Positions 43,678 through 52,753 of a stretch of DNA of 64,000 nucleotides are shown here, one piece after another. The stretch lies in the NCBI GenBank assembly GCA_913043025.1, contig CAJWLM010000001.1, positions 1-64,000 on the forward strand. Direction: 5' to 3'. The position numbers and the translations under genes are program-made. Source of the DNA: an uncultured Rhodospirillaceae bacterium. Its GTDB lineage: Bacteria; Pseudomonadota; Alphaproteobacteria; UBA8366. Positions within the stretch are counted from its first letter, which is position 1; each line of letters begins with the position of its first letter. The notes beneath the pieces were generated by a model that saw only the letters and a program-made list of their open reading frames with translations, was not told where the DNA came from and ran no database searches.

Positions 43678-43716
43678 TTGACCCACCTCTTCCTGAGTAT
43701 TTAGATAAAAACTGTA

Positions 43717-43746
43717 TCTAGATAATCATCGTCTAGATAATCATCG
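43717..43746. repeat. Two perfect tandem copies of a 15-bp unit
   Basis: TCTAGATAATCATCG occurs at 43717-43731 and again at 43732-43746. Each copy holds most of the palindrome ATCTAGAT or TCTAGA. A degenerate TTTAGATAA lies at 43700-43708. The position just upstream of the exported hydrolase gene fits a cooperative operator. Confidence 0.6.
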
Positions 43747-44145
43747 CAACGAGTTTATCATTCAATTCCTTTTCGACAATCGACGAATAATAAATATAAA
43801 AACATTAAAGTTCTCAGTTTTGAATGTCGGCCGTTTCAATAGGAACAAGACGCTCTTGGTGAAGTTGGTTAGAAAAGATATACGAAGCACTTAGTGAGGG
43901 ATGCGCCGAAGTTCATATTATTTGTGTTAGGCCTGTACCAGCTGCATCCAATATGGAGTGTTACGACAGAGTTTGACCGTTTTGTAACTCCTTAAAATCC
44001 ATAATCGCAAATAATCCACCTCATTGTTGCCACAATAGTCCTCTATCTACCTTAAATTATATACCTTTTGTGTCTATATTTGGTATATATGGAAGCACTA
44101 TTCTCTGTATGTTGTTATACACGATTTTTTAGTGGAAACTGAAGC
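43747..44145. other. Intergenic region upstream of yebC-ruvCAB, with an inverted repeat
   Basis: No gene is seen in this AT-rich stretch. TATATACC (44058-44065) and GGTATATA (44082-44089) form a perfect 8-bp inverted repeat with a 16-base spacer, 57 bases before yebC. No alphaproteobacterial LexA box (GTTC-N7-GTTC) was found before the ruv genes. Confidence 0.4.
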
Positions 44146-44895
44146 ATGGCTGGTCACTCACAATTTAAAAACATAATGTATCGCAAAGGTGCGCAGGATA
44201 AGAAACGCGCCAAGCTATTCGCTAAATTAGGGCGGGAATTAACAGTTGCAGCAAAAATGGGTGGAGATGATCCATCTTCCAATCCACGTTTACGTGCAGC
44301 TATCGCGTCCGCGCGCGGCGGTAATATGCCGAAAGACAATATGGAAAGAGCTATCAAGAAAGGTGCTGGTGGAGGCGAGGGTGCTGATTTTGAGGAAATC
44401 CGGTATGAGGGCTATGGTCCAGGTGGCATTGCAATTGTTATCGAAGCCCTTACAGATAATCGTAATAGGACTGCATCTGAGGTGCGATCAATTTTTTCCA
44501 AGCATGGAGGGTCGCTTGCTGAGACGGGCGCCGTAAGTTTTCTCTTCGACCGTGTGGGTGAGATACGTTATGCGTCAAGTGAAGTGGATTCTGACACTAT
44601 GTTTGAGGCCGCTCTAGAAGCCGGTGCGGAAGATGTTATTACGAACGATGAAAGCCACGAGATAATCTGCACAGCATCTGAACTACACGCTATTTCAAAT
44701 GCTTTGGAGGCTGGTTTTGGTGAGCCACAATCGGCGAAGCTAGTTTGGCGGCCACAAAATACTGTTCAAGTCGATGACAACGATGTGCCAAAGCTGCTCA
44801 ATTTTTTTGAATCGCTTGATGATAATGATGATGTTCAAACCGTTTCGGCAAATTTTGATATCGCTAATGATGTCATGGAAAGATTAACAGCATAG
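44146..44895 (+). CDS. yebC: YebC/PmpR-family protein (TACO1-like)
   Basis: This 249-residue protein begins [20 protein letters not shown] (the family's usual AGHSKWxNIxxRK). It continues [42 protein letters not shown] and [19 protein letters not shown]. The acidic C-terminal domain ([20 protein letters not shown]) completes it. Family members act as transcription regulators or, as recently proposed, relieve ribosome stalling at proline-rich stretches. It directly precedes ruvC, as in many alphaproteobacteria, with a 12-base gap. Confidence 0.95.
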   Translation: MAGHSQFKNIMYRKGAQDKKRAKLFAKLGRELTVAAKMGGDDPSSNPRLRAAIASARGGNMPKDNMERAIKKGAGGGEGADFEEIRYEGYGPGGIAIVIEALTDNRNRTASEVRSIFSKHGGSLAETGAVSFLFDRVGEIRYASSEVDSDTMFEAALEAGAEDVITNDESHEIICTASELHAISNALEAGFGEPQSAKLVWRPQNTVQVDDNDVPKLLNFFESLDDNDDVQTVSANFDIANDVMERLTA

Positions 44896-44907
44896 GGCTG
44901 TAAGAAT

Positions 44908-45423
44908 ATGCGTATTATTGGTTTGGATCCAGGCCTCAGAAATACAGGTTGGGGGGTTATCGATGTTGAGGTTAATCGTCTAACCTATGTTGCCGATGGT
45001 ACTGTACGACCCCGCCCTAAGGAGGGGCTTGGCGAACGTTTACGTGTTCTTCACGATGGGTTAATGGAGGCAATTTGCCTCCACGAACCAAGCGAAGCGG
45101 CGGTAGAAGAAACTTTTTTAAATAAGAACCCGCGATCTACAATTAAGTTGGGCGAGGCGCGAGGCGTGGTTGTCTTAACGCCTGCGTTAGCGGGTCTGAC
45201 TGTTGCAGAATATTCTGCGAACCGTATTAAAAAGTCCGTGGTGGGGGCTGGGCACGCTAGTAAGGAACAAATCCAAATGATGGTCAGGCGAATCTTGCCC
45301 GGATGCCAATTTTCTAGCGCGGATGCAGCTGATGCTTTGGCGGTCGCAATCTGCCACGCTAACACCCGAGAGACTGAGATGAGTTGGGAAAATAATAATA
45401 CTTTGCAGAAGGTATTGTCATGA
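44908..45423 (+). CDS. ruvC: Holliday junction resolvase RuvC
   Basis: This 171-residue endonuclease cuts Holliday junctions symmetrically. The acidic active site shows as Asp7 in IIGLDPGLRNTGWG, Glu in AAVEETFLNKNP, and the pair in SSADAADALAVAICH. GEARGVVVLTPALAGL and YSANRIKKSVVGAGHASKEQ are family motifs. The stop overlaps the ruvA start by four bases. It works with RuvAB encoded next. Confidence 0.97.
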   Translation: MRIIGLDPGLRNTGWGVIDVEVNRLTYVADGTVRPRPKEGLGERLRVLHDGLMEAICLHEPSEAAVEETFLNKNPRSTIKLGEARGVVVLTPALAGLTVAEYSANRIKKSVVGAGHASKEQIQMMVRRILPGCQFSSADAADALAVAICHANTRETEMSWENNNTLQKVLS

Positions 45424-46028
45424 TTGGCAAGCTTACAGGCCTCCTCGATTCAGTGGGTGAAGATTGCGCAGTCGTCGATGTTGGTGGTGTTGGCTATATT
45501 GTTTTTTGTTCTGGGCGTACTTTGTCCGCTCTACCAACGCTTGGCCAAATGGTAACACTGCAGATCGAAACCCACGTGCGGGAAGATCATATTCATCTCT
45601 ACGGGTTTAATGATGTTGCCGACCGTGACTGGTTCCGGATGCTGACAACAGTGCAAGGCGTTGGCGCTAAAGTAGCCCTGTCTATCATGACTACTCTAAC
45701 ACGCAAGGAACTCACGGACGCAGTGCTCGCCAAGGATAAAGTAATTGTCGGACAGGCTAACGGTATCGGCCCAAAACTAGCACAGCGTATAGTTGCTGAA
45801 CTTCATGATAAAATAGGTAAGCTAGCGGTTGACGGGCAAATTTCTGATATTGAACTGTCAGCGGAAAGTATAAATAGTTTTGACAGGGAGGCGGTGTCTG
45901 CACTCGTAAACCTTGGTTTTTCACGGATGCAGGCGGTTGGCGCAGTATCACGTGCTTCTCAATTATTGGGCCCAGATGTTGGTTTAGATGATCTAATCAA
46001 ATCTGGCTTAAAGGAGCTGAGTCAATGA
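45420..46028 (+). CDS. ruvA: Holliday junction DNA helicase subunit RuvA
   Basis: This 202-residue junction-binding protein shows [20 protein letters not shown] at the N-terminal OB fold. [36 protein letters not shown] (first helix-hairpin-helix) and [16 protein letters not shown] (second) follow. The C-terminal domain for RuvB contact ([18 protein letters not shown]) is present. It overlaps ruvC and ruvB by four bases each, so the three are translationally coupled. Confidence 0.97.
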   Translation: MIGKLTGLLDSVGEDCAVVDVGGVGYIVFCSGRTLSALPTLGQMVTLQIETHVREDHIHLYGFNDVADRDWFRMLTTVQGVGAKVALSIMTTLTRKELTDAVLAKDKVIVGQANGIGPKLAQRIVAELHDKIGKLAVDGQISDIELSAESINSFDREAVSALVNLGFSRMQAVGAVSRASQLLGPDVGLDDLIKSGLKELSQ

Positions 46029-47080
46029 ACGACCCGGCAGACCGTGCTGTGACATCTGATTTTGCCACGGAAGATCGGCCCGAAAATGCATTGCGTCCGC
46101 AGGGGCTCAACGAATTCATAGGGCAAAAGACTGTGCGGGAAAATCTCTCGGTTTTTATAAACGCTGCGAAAAAACGTCGAGAAGCACTCGATCACACACT
46201 GCTTTTTGGCCCGCCTGGTTTGGGTAAAACGACATTAGCACAAATAGTTGCTCGCGAGTTGGGCGCAGGATTTCGAGCTACATCCGGTCCAGTTGTAGCG
46301 AAGGCAGGAGACCTGGCTGCCATTCTTACAAATTTGCAGCCCCACGATGTTTTATTCATAGATGAGATCCATAGGCTTAACCCGGCAATTGAGGAAGTTC
46401 TCTACCCGGCAATGGAGGATTTCCAACTCGATTTGATAATTGGTGAGGGCCCTGCAGCAAGATCCATTCGCATTGATTTGCCAAAGTTCACTTTGGTTGG
46501 AGCAACAACCCGATCTGGATTGATCACAACGCCTTTACGCGAAAGATTTGGCATACAAATGCGGATGAATTTCTATGATGAGAAAGAGTTACTTCAGATT
46601 GTAGAACGTGGCGCTAGTCTACTGAAGATGGATCTGACTTCTGATGGGGCTAGTGAGATTGCAAAACGAAGTCGTGGCACGCCGCGTGTTGCTGGTAGGT
46701 TATTGCGCCGAGTTCGGGACTTTGCGATGGTTGACGAGGCAAAAACAGTAGATGCAGATGCTGCAGATTCTGCATTGAACAAGCTGGGTGTTGATTCGGC
46801 GGGATTAGATCGGATGGATCATCGATATCTTACGGCTATTGCTGAGCACTATGGCGGTGGGCCAGTCGGGGTTGAGACCTTAGCTGCTGCTTTGGCGGAG
46901 CAACGTGATGTTCTTGAGGAAGTAATTGAGCCTTACCTGATTCAACAAGGACTGGTTCAACGTACCCCGCGTGGGCGAATGCTCACCAACCAAACGTGGC
47001 AGCGCCTTGGTTTAGAGGCGCCGTCCGGAGCAAGTGAACAATTGAGTTTACTAAACAAGCAAGAGGCCGATGATGGTTAA
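46025..47080 (+). CDS. ruvB: Holliday junction branch migration ATPase RuvB
   Basis: This 351-residue AAA+ motor has [11 protein letters not shown] near residue 25 and Walker [15 protein letters not shown]. Walker B is [17 protein letters not shown], sensor 1 is [14 protein letters not shown], with arginine finger LRERFGI and sensor 2 [14 protein letters not shown] winged-helix end carries the [11 protein letters not shown] motif. It drives branch migration of junctions bound by RuvA. It overlaps ruvA by four bases and the thioesterase gene by 11. Confidence 0.97.
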   Translation: MNDPADRAVTSDFATEDRPENALRPQGLNEFIGQKTVRENLSVFINAAKKRREALDHTLLFGPPGLGKTTLAQIVARELGAGFRATSGPVVAKAGDLAAILTNLQPHDVLFIDEIHRLNPAIEEVLYPAMEDFQLDLIIGEGPAARSIRIDLPKFTLVGATTRSGLITTPLRERFGIQMRMNFYDEKELLQIVERGASLLKMDLTSDGASEIAKRSRGTPRVAGRLLRRVRDFAMVDEAKTVDADAADSALNKLGVDSAGLDRMDHRYLTAIAEHYGGGPVGVETLAAALAEQRDVLEEVIEPYLIQQGLVQRTPRGRMLTNQTWQRLGLEAPSGASEQLSLLNKQEADDG

Positions 47081-47486
47081 CTTGCCGCATATCTACACAC
47101 TCCGGGTTTACTACGAAGATACTGACGCTGGCGGCATCGTTTATTACGCTAACTATCTTAAATTCGCAGAGCGAGCTCGTAGTGAGTTACTACGCTCGAT
47201 TGGGTCCGGGAATATTGAAGTAATGGTTGAATTTGGTATTTCGTTTGCTGTTAGTAGTTGCGCAATAAAATACAGGCGACCAGCTAAACTGGACGATATG
47301 CTGGAGGTTCGCACTGGCGTAGCCAAAATTGGCGGTGCCACAATAACCATGATCCAAGAGGTATATAGGGGGAGCGATAGACTGGTTGAGATGAACGTCC
47401 AAATGGCATGTCTCAATAAAGTTGGACAGCCAACTCGTTTGCCACAAAAAATCCGAGGCTCGGTCAGTTCGTTTGGCTTAACCTAG
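47070..47486 (+). CDS. ybgC: Tol-Pal-associated acyl-CoA thioesterase YbgC
   Basis: This 138-residue hotdog thioesterase has [20 protein letters not shown] with the catalytic Asp and [10 protein letters not shown], the hallmarks of YbgC. It hydrolyses short or medium acyl-CoAs and is encoded with the Tol genes in most proteobacteria, probably linking lipid turnover to envelope constriction. Two adjacent ATG codons (47070, 47073) overlap the end of ruvB. tolQ follows after 23 bases with AAAAAGGAG as ribosome-binding site. Confidence 0.94.
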   Translation: MMVNLPHIYTLRVYYEDTDAGGIVYYANYLKFAERARSELLRSIGSGNIEVMVEFGISFAVSSCAIKYRRPAKLDDMLEVRTGVAKIGGATITMIQEVYRGSDRLVEMNVQMACLNKVGQPTRLPQKIRGSVSSFGLT

Positions 47487-47509
47487 CGGAGAAAAAGGAG
47501 CACAAAAAA

Positions 47510-48241
47510 ATGGAACAAACCGTTATTGATGCCGTGACGTTGCCCGGATCCAAAGAGGCCGCTGACCTTTCGATAATGAGCCTGTTTTGGCGTGCTCATT
47601 GGGTAGTAAAAGCAGTAATGGTTGCGCTCATCGCCGCTTCGGTATGGACCTGGGCCATTATAATTGAAAAGATTTTGCGAATGCGCAATCTTGAAAAAAG
47701 GGCCTTTAAGTTTGAAGATGCTTTCTGGTCTGGCGGTTCACTAGACGATCTTTACGAGCGGATAGGACAGAACCCTCATGATCCAATGGCGGCAGTATTC
47801 TCGTCGGCGATGCGTGAATGGCGCAGGGCGTTATCAAAGGGAAAGATTGAACAGGCGGTAGCTGAGGCTCTCCGCGAACGCATTGATCGCGTAATGCAAG
47901 TTACGTTAGGACGTGAAATGGAAAGATTGGAACGATATATGACGTTTCTTGCTTCAGTAGGCTCCACTGCGCCATTCGTGGGCTTGTTTGGAACAGTCTG
48001 GGGCATAATGAATAGTTTCCAAGCAATAGCTGTCACCAAGCAAACAAGCCTTGCTGTGGTTGCTCCTGGAATTGCTGAGGCCCTGCTAGCCACTGCATTA
48101 GGTCTTGTTGCAGCGATCCCAGCAGTTGTTGGCTACAACAAAATCACATCTGAGCTTGGTACTTATGGCAGCCGGCTCGAGGCATTTGCAGGGGAATTCA
48201 GCGCCATTCTCTCACGTCGGATGGATGAGGGGAAAAGCTAA
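47510..48241 (+). CDS. tolQ: Tol-Pal motor protein TolQ
   Basis: This 243-residue inner-membrane protein of the MotA/TolQ/ExbB family has three hydrophobic segments: VVKAVMVALIAASVWTWAII near the N-terminus, then TFLASVGSTAPFVGLFGTVW, and ALLATALGLVAAIPAVVGYN. The conserved GxxxPFxGLxGTVxGIM region is intact. Five TolQ subunits surround a TolR dimer and use the proton gradient to energise TolA during division. tolR begins on the very next base. Confidence 0.96.
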   Translation: MEQTVIDAVTLPGSKEAADLSIMSLFWRAHWVVKAVMVALIAASVWTWAIIIEKILRMRNLEKRAFKFEDAFWSGGSLDDLYERIGQNPHDPMAAVFSSAMREWRRALSKGKIEQAVAEALRERIDRVMQVTLGREMERLERYMTFLASVGSTAPFVGLFGTVWGIMNSFQAIAVTKQTSLAVVAPGIAEALLATALGLVAAIPAVVGYNKITSELGTYGSRLEAFAGEFSAILSRRMDEGKS

Positions 48242-48721
48242 GTGGGCGCATCTCTGCAAGTCACTAGTCGTTTTTCAAGATCCGGATCTCGGTTTAGGCG
48301 TGCGCCAATGGCGGAGATAAACGTGACACCGTTCGTTGATGTCATGCTTGTGCTGCTTATAATATTTATGGTAACGGCGCCCCTGTTGACAGTGGGTGTA
48401 CCTGTCGATTTACCAAAAACAAAAGCAGCTGTCTTAAACAAGACAGATGAACCGTTGGTAATATCCTTAAATTTGAAGGGTGAAATTTTTGTCCAAAAAG
48501 CTAAGGTTTCGAAGGACAAATTTATTCCGCGCCTCATCGCTGTCACAGACGCCAATCCGGATATTAGGATTTTTGTAAGAGGGGATAAATCCATAGCATA
48601 TGGTCGTGTGATGGAAATTATGGGAGCTGTAAGCGCCGCGGGTTTCAAAAAAGTTTCACTTCTTGCACAGCTGCCGAGCCTGAGAAAGAAAACGAGCCGG
48701 AACAAAAAGCGAAAGAAATGA
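48242..48721 (+). CDS. tolR: Tol-Pal motor protein TolR
   Basis: This 159-residue ExbD/TolR protein has one N-terminal transmembrane helix (FVDVMLVLLIIFMVTAPLL) carrying the proton-path aspartate in TPFVDVM. A periplasmic domain with VDLPKTKA and IFVRGDKSIAYGRVMEIM follows. It starts at GTG immediately after the tolQ stop. The C-terminal tail is strongly basic (KKTSRNKKRKK), longer than usual. A 388-residue frame on the opposite strand here is spurious. Confidence 0.95.
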   Translation: MGASLQVTSRFSRSGSRFRRAPMAEINVTPFVDVMLVLLIIFMVTAPLLTVGVPVDLPKTKAAVLNKTDEPLVISLNLKGEIFVQKAKVSKDKFIPRLIAVTDANPDIRIFVRGDKSIAYGRVMEIMGAVSAAGFKKVSLLAQLPSLRKKTSRNKKRKK

Positions 48722-48730
48722 ATCACCCTA

Positions 48731-49594
48731 ATGCGTACACCTATTGTCATCTCTGTTCTTCTGCATCTATCAGTTGTTTTATTGGGCTGGGCAGGTCTGC
48801 CTACAGTCGACCAACCGATAATCGAGCCAGAAAAATTTATCGAAATAGAGGTTGTAAGCGAATTGGAGGCCAAGAAACCGAGGGTAAAAAAAGCGCCGCC
48901 CAAGAAGCAGCCCACGGTCTCTGCTACCCCTCGGCCGTCACCTCCTCCCCCCTCCACCGAGGCAACTGCAGTGCCTTTGCCTTCAAATATGTTGGAAAAG
49001 AAACCTTTAAAAGAACCATTGCAAACAGCTCCAAAACAAAAAGCAGAGGAACGGTTACAGCCGACGTCTCCCCCCCGCCCGCGTATGAAGCCAAGGATAC
49101 CACCACGAGACCTATTCGCATCGGTGTTGAAGTCTGTCGAAAAATTAGAGAAGATAAAACCAGCAGAGAGAAAAAAACAGGTGAAAGACTTCGACAAAAA
49201 TATTCTGAATGTGTTGGAGAAACACAAGTCTGTGGCCGCGGACCCAAAACCGAACCAGCTTGCAAGTTTGTTGGGGAGGGTCACACAAAGCGACAAGAAT
49301 GCTATACGTCGCCAAATCGAGCGGTGTTGGAATCCGCCGGTTGGCGCAAAGAATGCAGAGGAATTAACTGTCGAGCTGCGTTTATACGTCACGCCCGACG
49401 GCACAGTTCAAACTGTAAATGTTATAGACAAGGCGCGCGCAGCGTCGGATCCTTATTTCAGGGCGGCAGTCGAGAGTGCGTATCGAGCCGTCCTAAATCC
49501 GCGTTGCCGTCAACTCAAATTTCCACTCGACAAGTATGAACAATTTAAAACTATGACAATAGTCTTTGACCCAAGAGAGATGCTCGGACGATGA
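48731..49594 (+). CDS. tolA: TolA-like periplasmic-spanning protein
   Basis: This 287-residue protein has an N-terminal transmembrane helix ([20 protein letters not shown]). A Lys/Pro/Ala-rich linker of about 140 residues follows, then a C-terminal TonB/TolA domain ([39 protein letters not shown]). It links TolQR to TolB-Pal in the outer membrane. The linker is much shorter than in E. coli TolA, as is usual for alphaproteobacteria. Position between tolR and tolB settles the name. An alternative 273-residue frame over the same DNA is an effect of composition. Confidence 0.92.
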   Translation: MRTPIVISVLLHLSVVLLGWAGLPTVDQPIIEPEKFIEIEVVSELEAKKPRVKKAPPKKQPTVSATPRPSPPPPSTEATAVPLPSNMLEKKPLKEPLQTAPKQKAEERLQPTSPPRPRMKPRIPPRDLFASVLKSVEKLEKIKPAERKKQVKDFDKNILNVLEKHKSVAADPKPNQLASLLGRVTQSDKNAIRRQIERCWNPPVGAKNAEELTVELRLYVTPDGTVQTVNVIDKARAASDPYFRAAVESAYRAVLNPRCRQLKFPLDKYEQFKTMTIVFDPREMLGR

Positions 49595-50934
49595 AAAATA
49601 TTATGAATAGATTAACTTTTTGGATTGCGAGTAAAATTTTTCTGGCTTTCACATTTTATAGCTTTTTTGCTTGCGCCGAAGTGCGGATTGATATCACCCG
49701 GGGCGTTGTTTCCCCAATACCTGTAGCAATCACTGAGTTTTATGGTTCCTCCATGCAGGAACGCCAAGTTGGGGCTGATATAGCTCAGGTTATAACGTCT
49801 GATCTTGAAAGCTCGGGTCTTTTTAAGCCGGTAGATAAAAAGGCTTTTTTGCAGCAACCTGAGTCATTGAATTCAAAGATTGAATTTAATGACTGGCGAG
49901 TCATAAACGCACAGGCGCTTGTTAGTGGAAATGTGAAGCGTCAAGATGATGGTAGGCTTCGCGTTGAATTTAGACTTTGGGATGTTGTGGCTGAAACGCA
50001 AATGACGGGTCTTGCATACTTTACCAAAACGGATAACTGGCGCCGTGTTTCTCACATTATCGCTGATGCAATCTACAAGCGGATCACGGGTGAGACGGGT
50101 ATATTTGACACTAGAATTGTTTACATAGCGGAAAGTGGTCCCCAGACACGGCGAATTACTCGATTAGCAATTATGGATCAAGACGGTGCTAACCAGAGAT
50201 TTTTAACAGATGGGCAAGCACTGGTTCTGACACCAAGGTTTTCGCCAACAACACAAGAAATTACTTATCTGTCGTTTTTCAATGACGCTCCGCGTGTGTA
50301 TCTGTTTAATATCGAAACAGGCAGACAAGAAATTCTTGGCACTTTTAAGGGTATGACATTTGCTCCGCGCTTTACGCCAGATGGTAATGAAGTGCTTATG
50401 TCTCATGCCGAAAATGGTAATTCGGATATCTATCTGATGGATTTGCGGACTCGGCGTGCCCGGCGAATAACACGGCACCCGGCCATCGATACATCGCCCA
50501 GTGCTTCGCCTGATGGTAAGCGCATAGTTTTTAATTCTGACCGCGGTGGCTCGCCTCAAATCTACATTATGAGCAGAAGCGATAGCGATGCAAAGCGTAT
50601 TAGTTTTGGTAAGGGCAGGTATTCAACCCCAGTTTGGTCCCCTCGAGGCGACTTGATAGCATTTACGCGGCAGTATAAAGGTCGTTTTTTTATAGGCGTA
50701 ATGAGGCCTGATGGATCTGGTGAACGTATGCTTAGTGAGAGCTTCTTGGATGAAGGTCCGACTTGGTCTCCCAATGGTCGTGTGTTGATGTTCTTTCGGA
50801 AAAAAAGAACTGAAAGAGGCGGCGGTGGCGGTGAGAGCTATATCTTCTCTGTGGATCTTACAGGCCATAATCTCCGCAGAGTGGTAACGCCTGGTGAGGC
50901 TGCGCATCCTGCATGGTCACCATTGCTTCCATAA
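49591..50934 (+). CDS. tolB: Tol-Pal periplasmic protein TolB
   Basis: This 447-residue protein has a signal peptide ([20 protein letters not shown]), an N-terminal alpha/beta domain starting [18 protein letters not shown], and a six-bladed propeller. The propeller repeats include [35 protein letters not shown] and [16 protein letters not shown]. It shuttles between TolA and Pal. The start overlaps the tolA stop in ATGA. A 145-base gap before pal contains no gene and may hold a separate pal promoter. Confidence 0.96.
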   Translation: MKNIMNRLTFWIASKIFLAFTFYSFFACAEVRIDITRGVVSPIPVAITEFYGSSMQERQVGADIAQVITSDLESSGLFKPVDKKAFLQQPESLNSKIEFNDWRVINAQALVSGNVKRQDDGRLRVEFRLWDVVAETQMTGLAYFTKTDNWRRVSHIIADAIYKRITGETGIFDTRIVYIAESGPQTRRITRLAIMDQDGANQRFLTDGQALVLTPRFSPTTQEITYLSFFNDAPRVYLFNIETGRQEILGTFKGMTFAPRFTPDGNEVLMSHAENGNSDIYLMDLRTRRARRITRHPAIDTSPSASPDGKRIVFNSDRGGSPQIYIMSRSDSDAKRISFGKGRYSTPVWSPRGDLIAFTRQYKGRFFIGVMRPDGSGERMLSESFLDEGPTWSPNGRVLMFFRKKRTERGGGGGESYIFSVDLTGHNLRRVVTPGEAAHPAWSPLLP

Positions 50935-51079
50935 AAAGGTGCATCTTGGGGTTTCTTCCTAGAGCTACGTGGTCTAAGCTGTCTAAAGGCATAATCGTTT
51001 TTTGATAAATGGTATTTTTAGCATCATGTGCTATATAACAAATATTTCGCCTCACCATAACACTCAGGGGGTTTTGTAA

Positions 51080-51598
51080 ATGAAACTTAAAGTCTTAAGT
51101 CTTTTAGCCGCCCTATCCATAGTCGCCGGCTGTGAAACGCCGTCGGAGGGAACGGGCTCTACAGCAGGCTCCGGGGACGCAGCCACTTCTTCAAGTGGAG
51201 GGACCGCGCCTGCTCCTGCAGCAGTGCCAGGGTCGCAGCAAGATTTTGTTGTGAATGTTGGTGATAGGGTATTTTTTGGCACAAATAAGGCCGATTTAAA
51301 CTCTGAAAGTATATCAACACTAAAAAAACAGGCAGCTTGGATGACAAAACATAATGGAGTCAATCTTGTCATTGAGGGCCACTGTGACGAGCGCGGCACC
51401 ACCGAGTATAATTTGGGTTTGGGTGAGCGCCGTGCTAACGCTGTCAAAGATTATCTCATCAGCGTCGGTGTGGCCGCAAGCAGAGTTAAAACCATAAGTT
51501 ATGGTAAATCTCGTCCGGCAGTGCCTGGTTCAACTGATTGGGCGTGGTCTCAAAATAGAAGGTCGGTATCGTTGGTAAAGGGTGTTTCTGCCAACTAG
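51080..51598 (+). CDS. pal: Peptidoglycan-associated lipoprotein Pal
   Basis: This 172-residue lipoprotein has lipobox SIVAGC (lipidated Cys18). A low-complexity Gly/Ser/Thr/Ala linker follows, then an OmpA-like peptidoglycan-binding domain (NLVIEGHCDERGTTEYNLGL, GERRANAVKDYL, SRVKTISYGKSRP). It anchors the outer membrane to the cell wall and is pulled to the division site by the Tol motor. CAGGGGG precedes the ATG. A hairpin follows the gene. Confidence 0.97.
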   Translation: MKLKVLSLLAALSIVAGCETPSEGTGSTAGSGDAATSSSGGTAPAPAAVPGSQQDFVVNVGDRVFFGTNKADLNSESISTLKKQAAWMTKHNGVNLVIEGHCDERGTTEYNLGLGERRANAVKDYLISVGVAASRVKTISYGKSRPAVPGSTDWAWSQNRRSVSLVKGVSAN

Positions 51599-51615
51599 CA
51601 TAGGCCTGAGGTTCA

Positions 51616-51650
51616 GTGCAGAGAGCGCTTAGCAAGGCGTTGCTCTGCAC
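51616..51650 (+). terminator. Stem-loop between pal and cpoB
   Basis: GTGCAGAG (51616-51623) pairs perfectly with CTCTGCAC (51643-51650). There is no T tract after it, so it may protect the pal mRNA end or partly attenuate transcription rather than terminate. Confidence 0.45.
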
Positions 51651-51712
51651 CCTCACCTGCCATAAAACGGCCTTAATCTCCCGATATTTATGGACGTTTA
51701 CGGAGTGGGATC

Positions 51713-52750
51713 ATGCTTAAGGCGGTTTTTACACTCGCTGTTAGTTTTATACTAGTTTTTGGTTACACAGCGCGAGCCCAAGAGAACAAAGACTACGCCG
51801 AAGATTTGCGGCGCTTAGTGCAAGATATACGCGATCTTCAACGATATGTTTACTCAGGGTCTGGAAGTGGCCAGCCCGCTAAACCTGGCTTAGCGAAGCC
51901 TACGAATGCTTTGCCTGCTGATGCGGTATCTCGGCTGCATTTGAAGCTGCAGTCTTTAGAAGCACAAATCATGACGTTGACTGGGAAGTTGGAGGAAATA
52001 GAAAATAGTCAAGGTCGTGATGAAGGTCGGTTGCAGCGGCTCATCTCCGATGTGGATTTGCGTCTTCGCGCCATCGAAATAAAAACTGGTGTAAGTCAAT
52101 CTTTTCAAGGTTCAAAACCGCCTTTTGCTCCGGAGAAGGATATTTCCCCGACGCGTGGCTTGAAGCCTGGCCAGAAAATTCTTGGCACTATCTCTCCTGG
52201 CGATATCGCCAATAACTCACCTGAAATCAAACAGAAGCCAGAATTAGATGGCTCAGTCTACACGACGCAAAAACTTACAAAGGTTCAATCATCGTCTAGT
52301 GTGCAACGGCCTCTCAACGCTCGTATACCCGAAAAAACGAACAATATAGCGCTTTTACCAGATGGAACTCCAAATCAACAGTATACATATGCTTTTGGTC
52401 TTTTAAAGAAACGCGACTTTGAAAATGCTGCGCGGTCACTTAAAGCTTTTATTGAGAAAAACCCTAAACATTCGCTTGCAGGAAATGCGATGTACTGGCT
52501 GGGAGAAACATATTATGATCGGAAGCAATACGCCGAGGCGGCAAGGGTCTTCCTAGATGGGTATCGTCGTTACCCGAAAAGTAAAAAAGCGCCTGATAAT
52601 CTTTTGAAATTAGGGAAAGCTCTCAATTCGGTTGGAGAGAAAAAATCAGCTTGCGCTACCTGGGTGAAATTACTGAAAGATTATCCGAATGCGGGCTCAC
52701 GTCTGACACGCAACGCAAGAGATTCTGTCAAACAGAATAAATGTAAATAA
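51713..52750 (+). CDS. cpoB: Tol-Pal coordinator CpoB (YbgF)
   Basis: This 345-residue periplasmic protein has a signal peptide (VFTLAVSFILVFGYTARA). An N-terminal coiled coil (YAEDLRRLVQDIRDLQRYVY; LHLKLQSLEAQIMTLTGKLE) and a long disordered linker lead to a C-terminal TPR region. The TPR region shows YTYAFGLLKKRDFENAARSL, AMYWLGETYYDRKQYAEAAR and FLDGYRRYPKSKKAPD. It coordinates peptidoglycan synthesis with Tol-driven constriction. It ends four bases before tilS. The linker is longer than in the E. coli protein. Confidence 0.92.
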   Translation: MLKAVFTLAVSFILVFGYTARAQENKDYAEDLRRLVQDIRDLQRYVYSGSGSGQPAKPGLAKPTNALPADAVSRLHLKLQSLEAQIMTLTGKLEEIENSQGRDEGRLQRLISDVDLRLRAIEIKTGVSQSFQGSKPPFAPEKDISPTRGLKPGQKILGTISPGDIANNSPEIKQKPELDGSVYTTQKLTKVQSSSSVQRPLNARIPEKTNNIALLPDGTPNQQYTYAFGLLKKRDFENAARSLKAFIEKNPKHSLAGNAMYWLGETYYDRKQYAEAARVFLDGYRRYPKSKKAPDNLLKLGKALNSVGEKKSACATWVKLLKDYPNAGSRLTRNARDSVKQNKCK

Positions 52751-52753
52751 TCA

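Noticed and set aside
43717-43746. Possible CRISPR repeat
   Set aside because: There are only two contiguous copies with no spacers and no cas genes in the window.
48238-49404. Open frame of 388 codons on the minus strand across tolR and tolA
   Set aside because: The plus strand holds recognisable TolR and TolA in conserved order. The antisense frame is Ser/Phe/Gly-rich and arises from their lysine- and proline-rich coding sequence.
48718-49539. 273-codon plus-strand frame overlapping tolA
   Set aside because: It shares DNA with the TolA frame, which has the transmembrane helix and TonB-like domain. The alternative has no family features.
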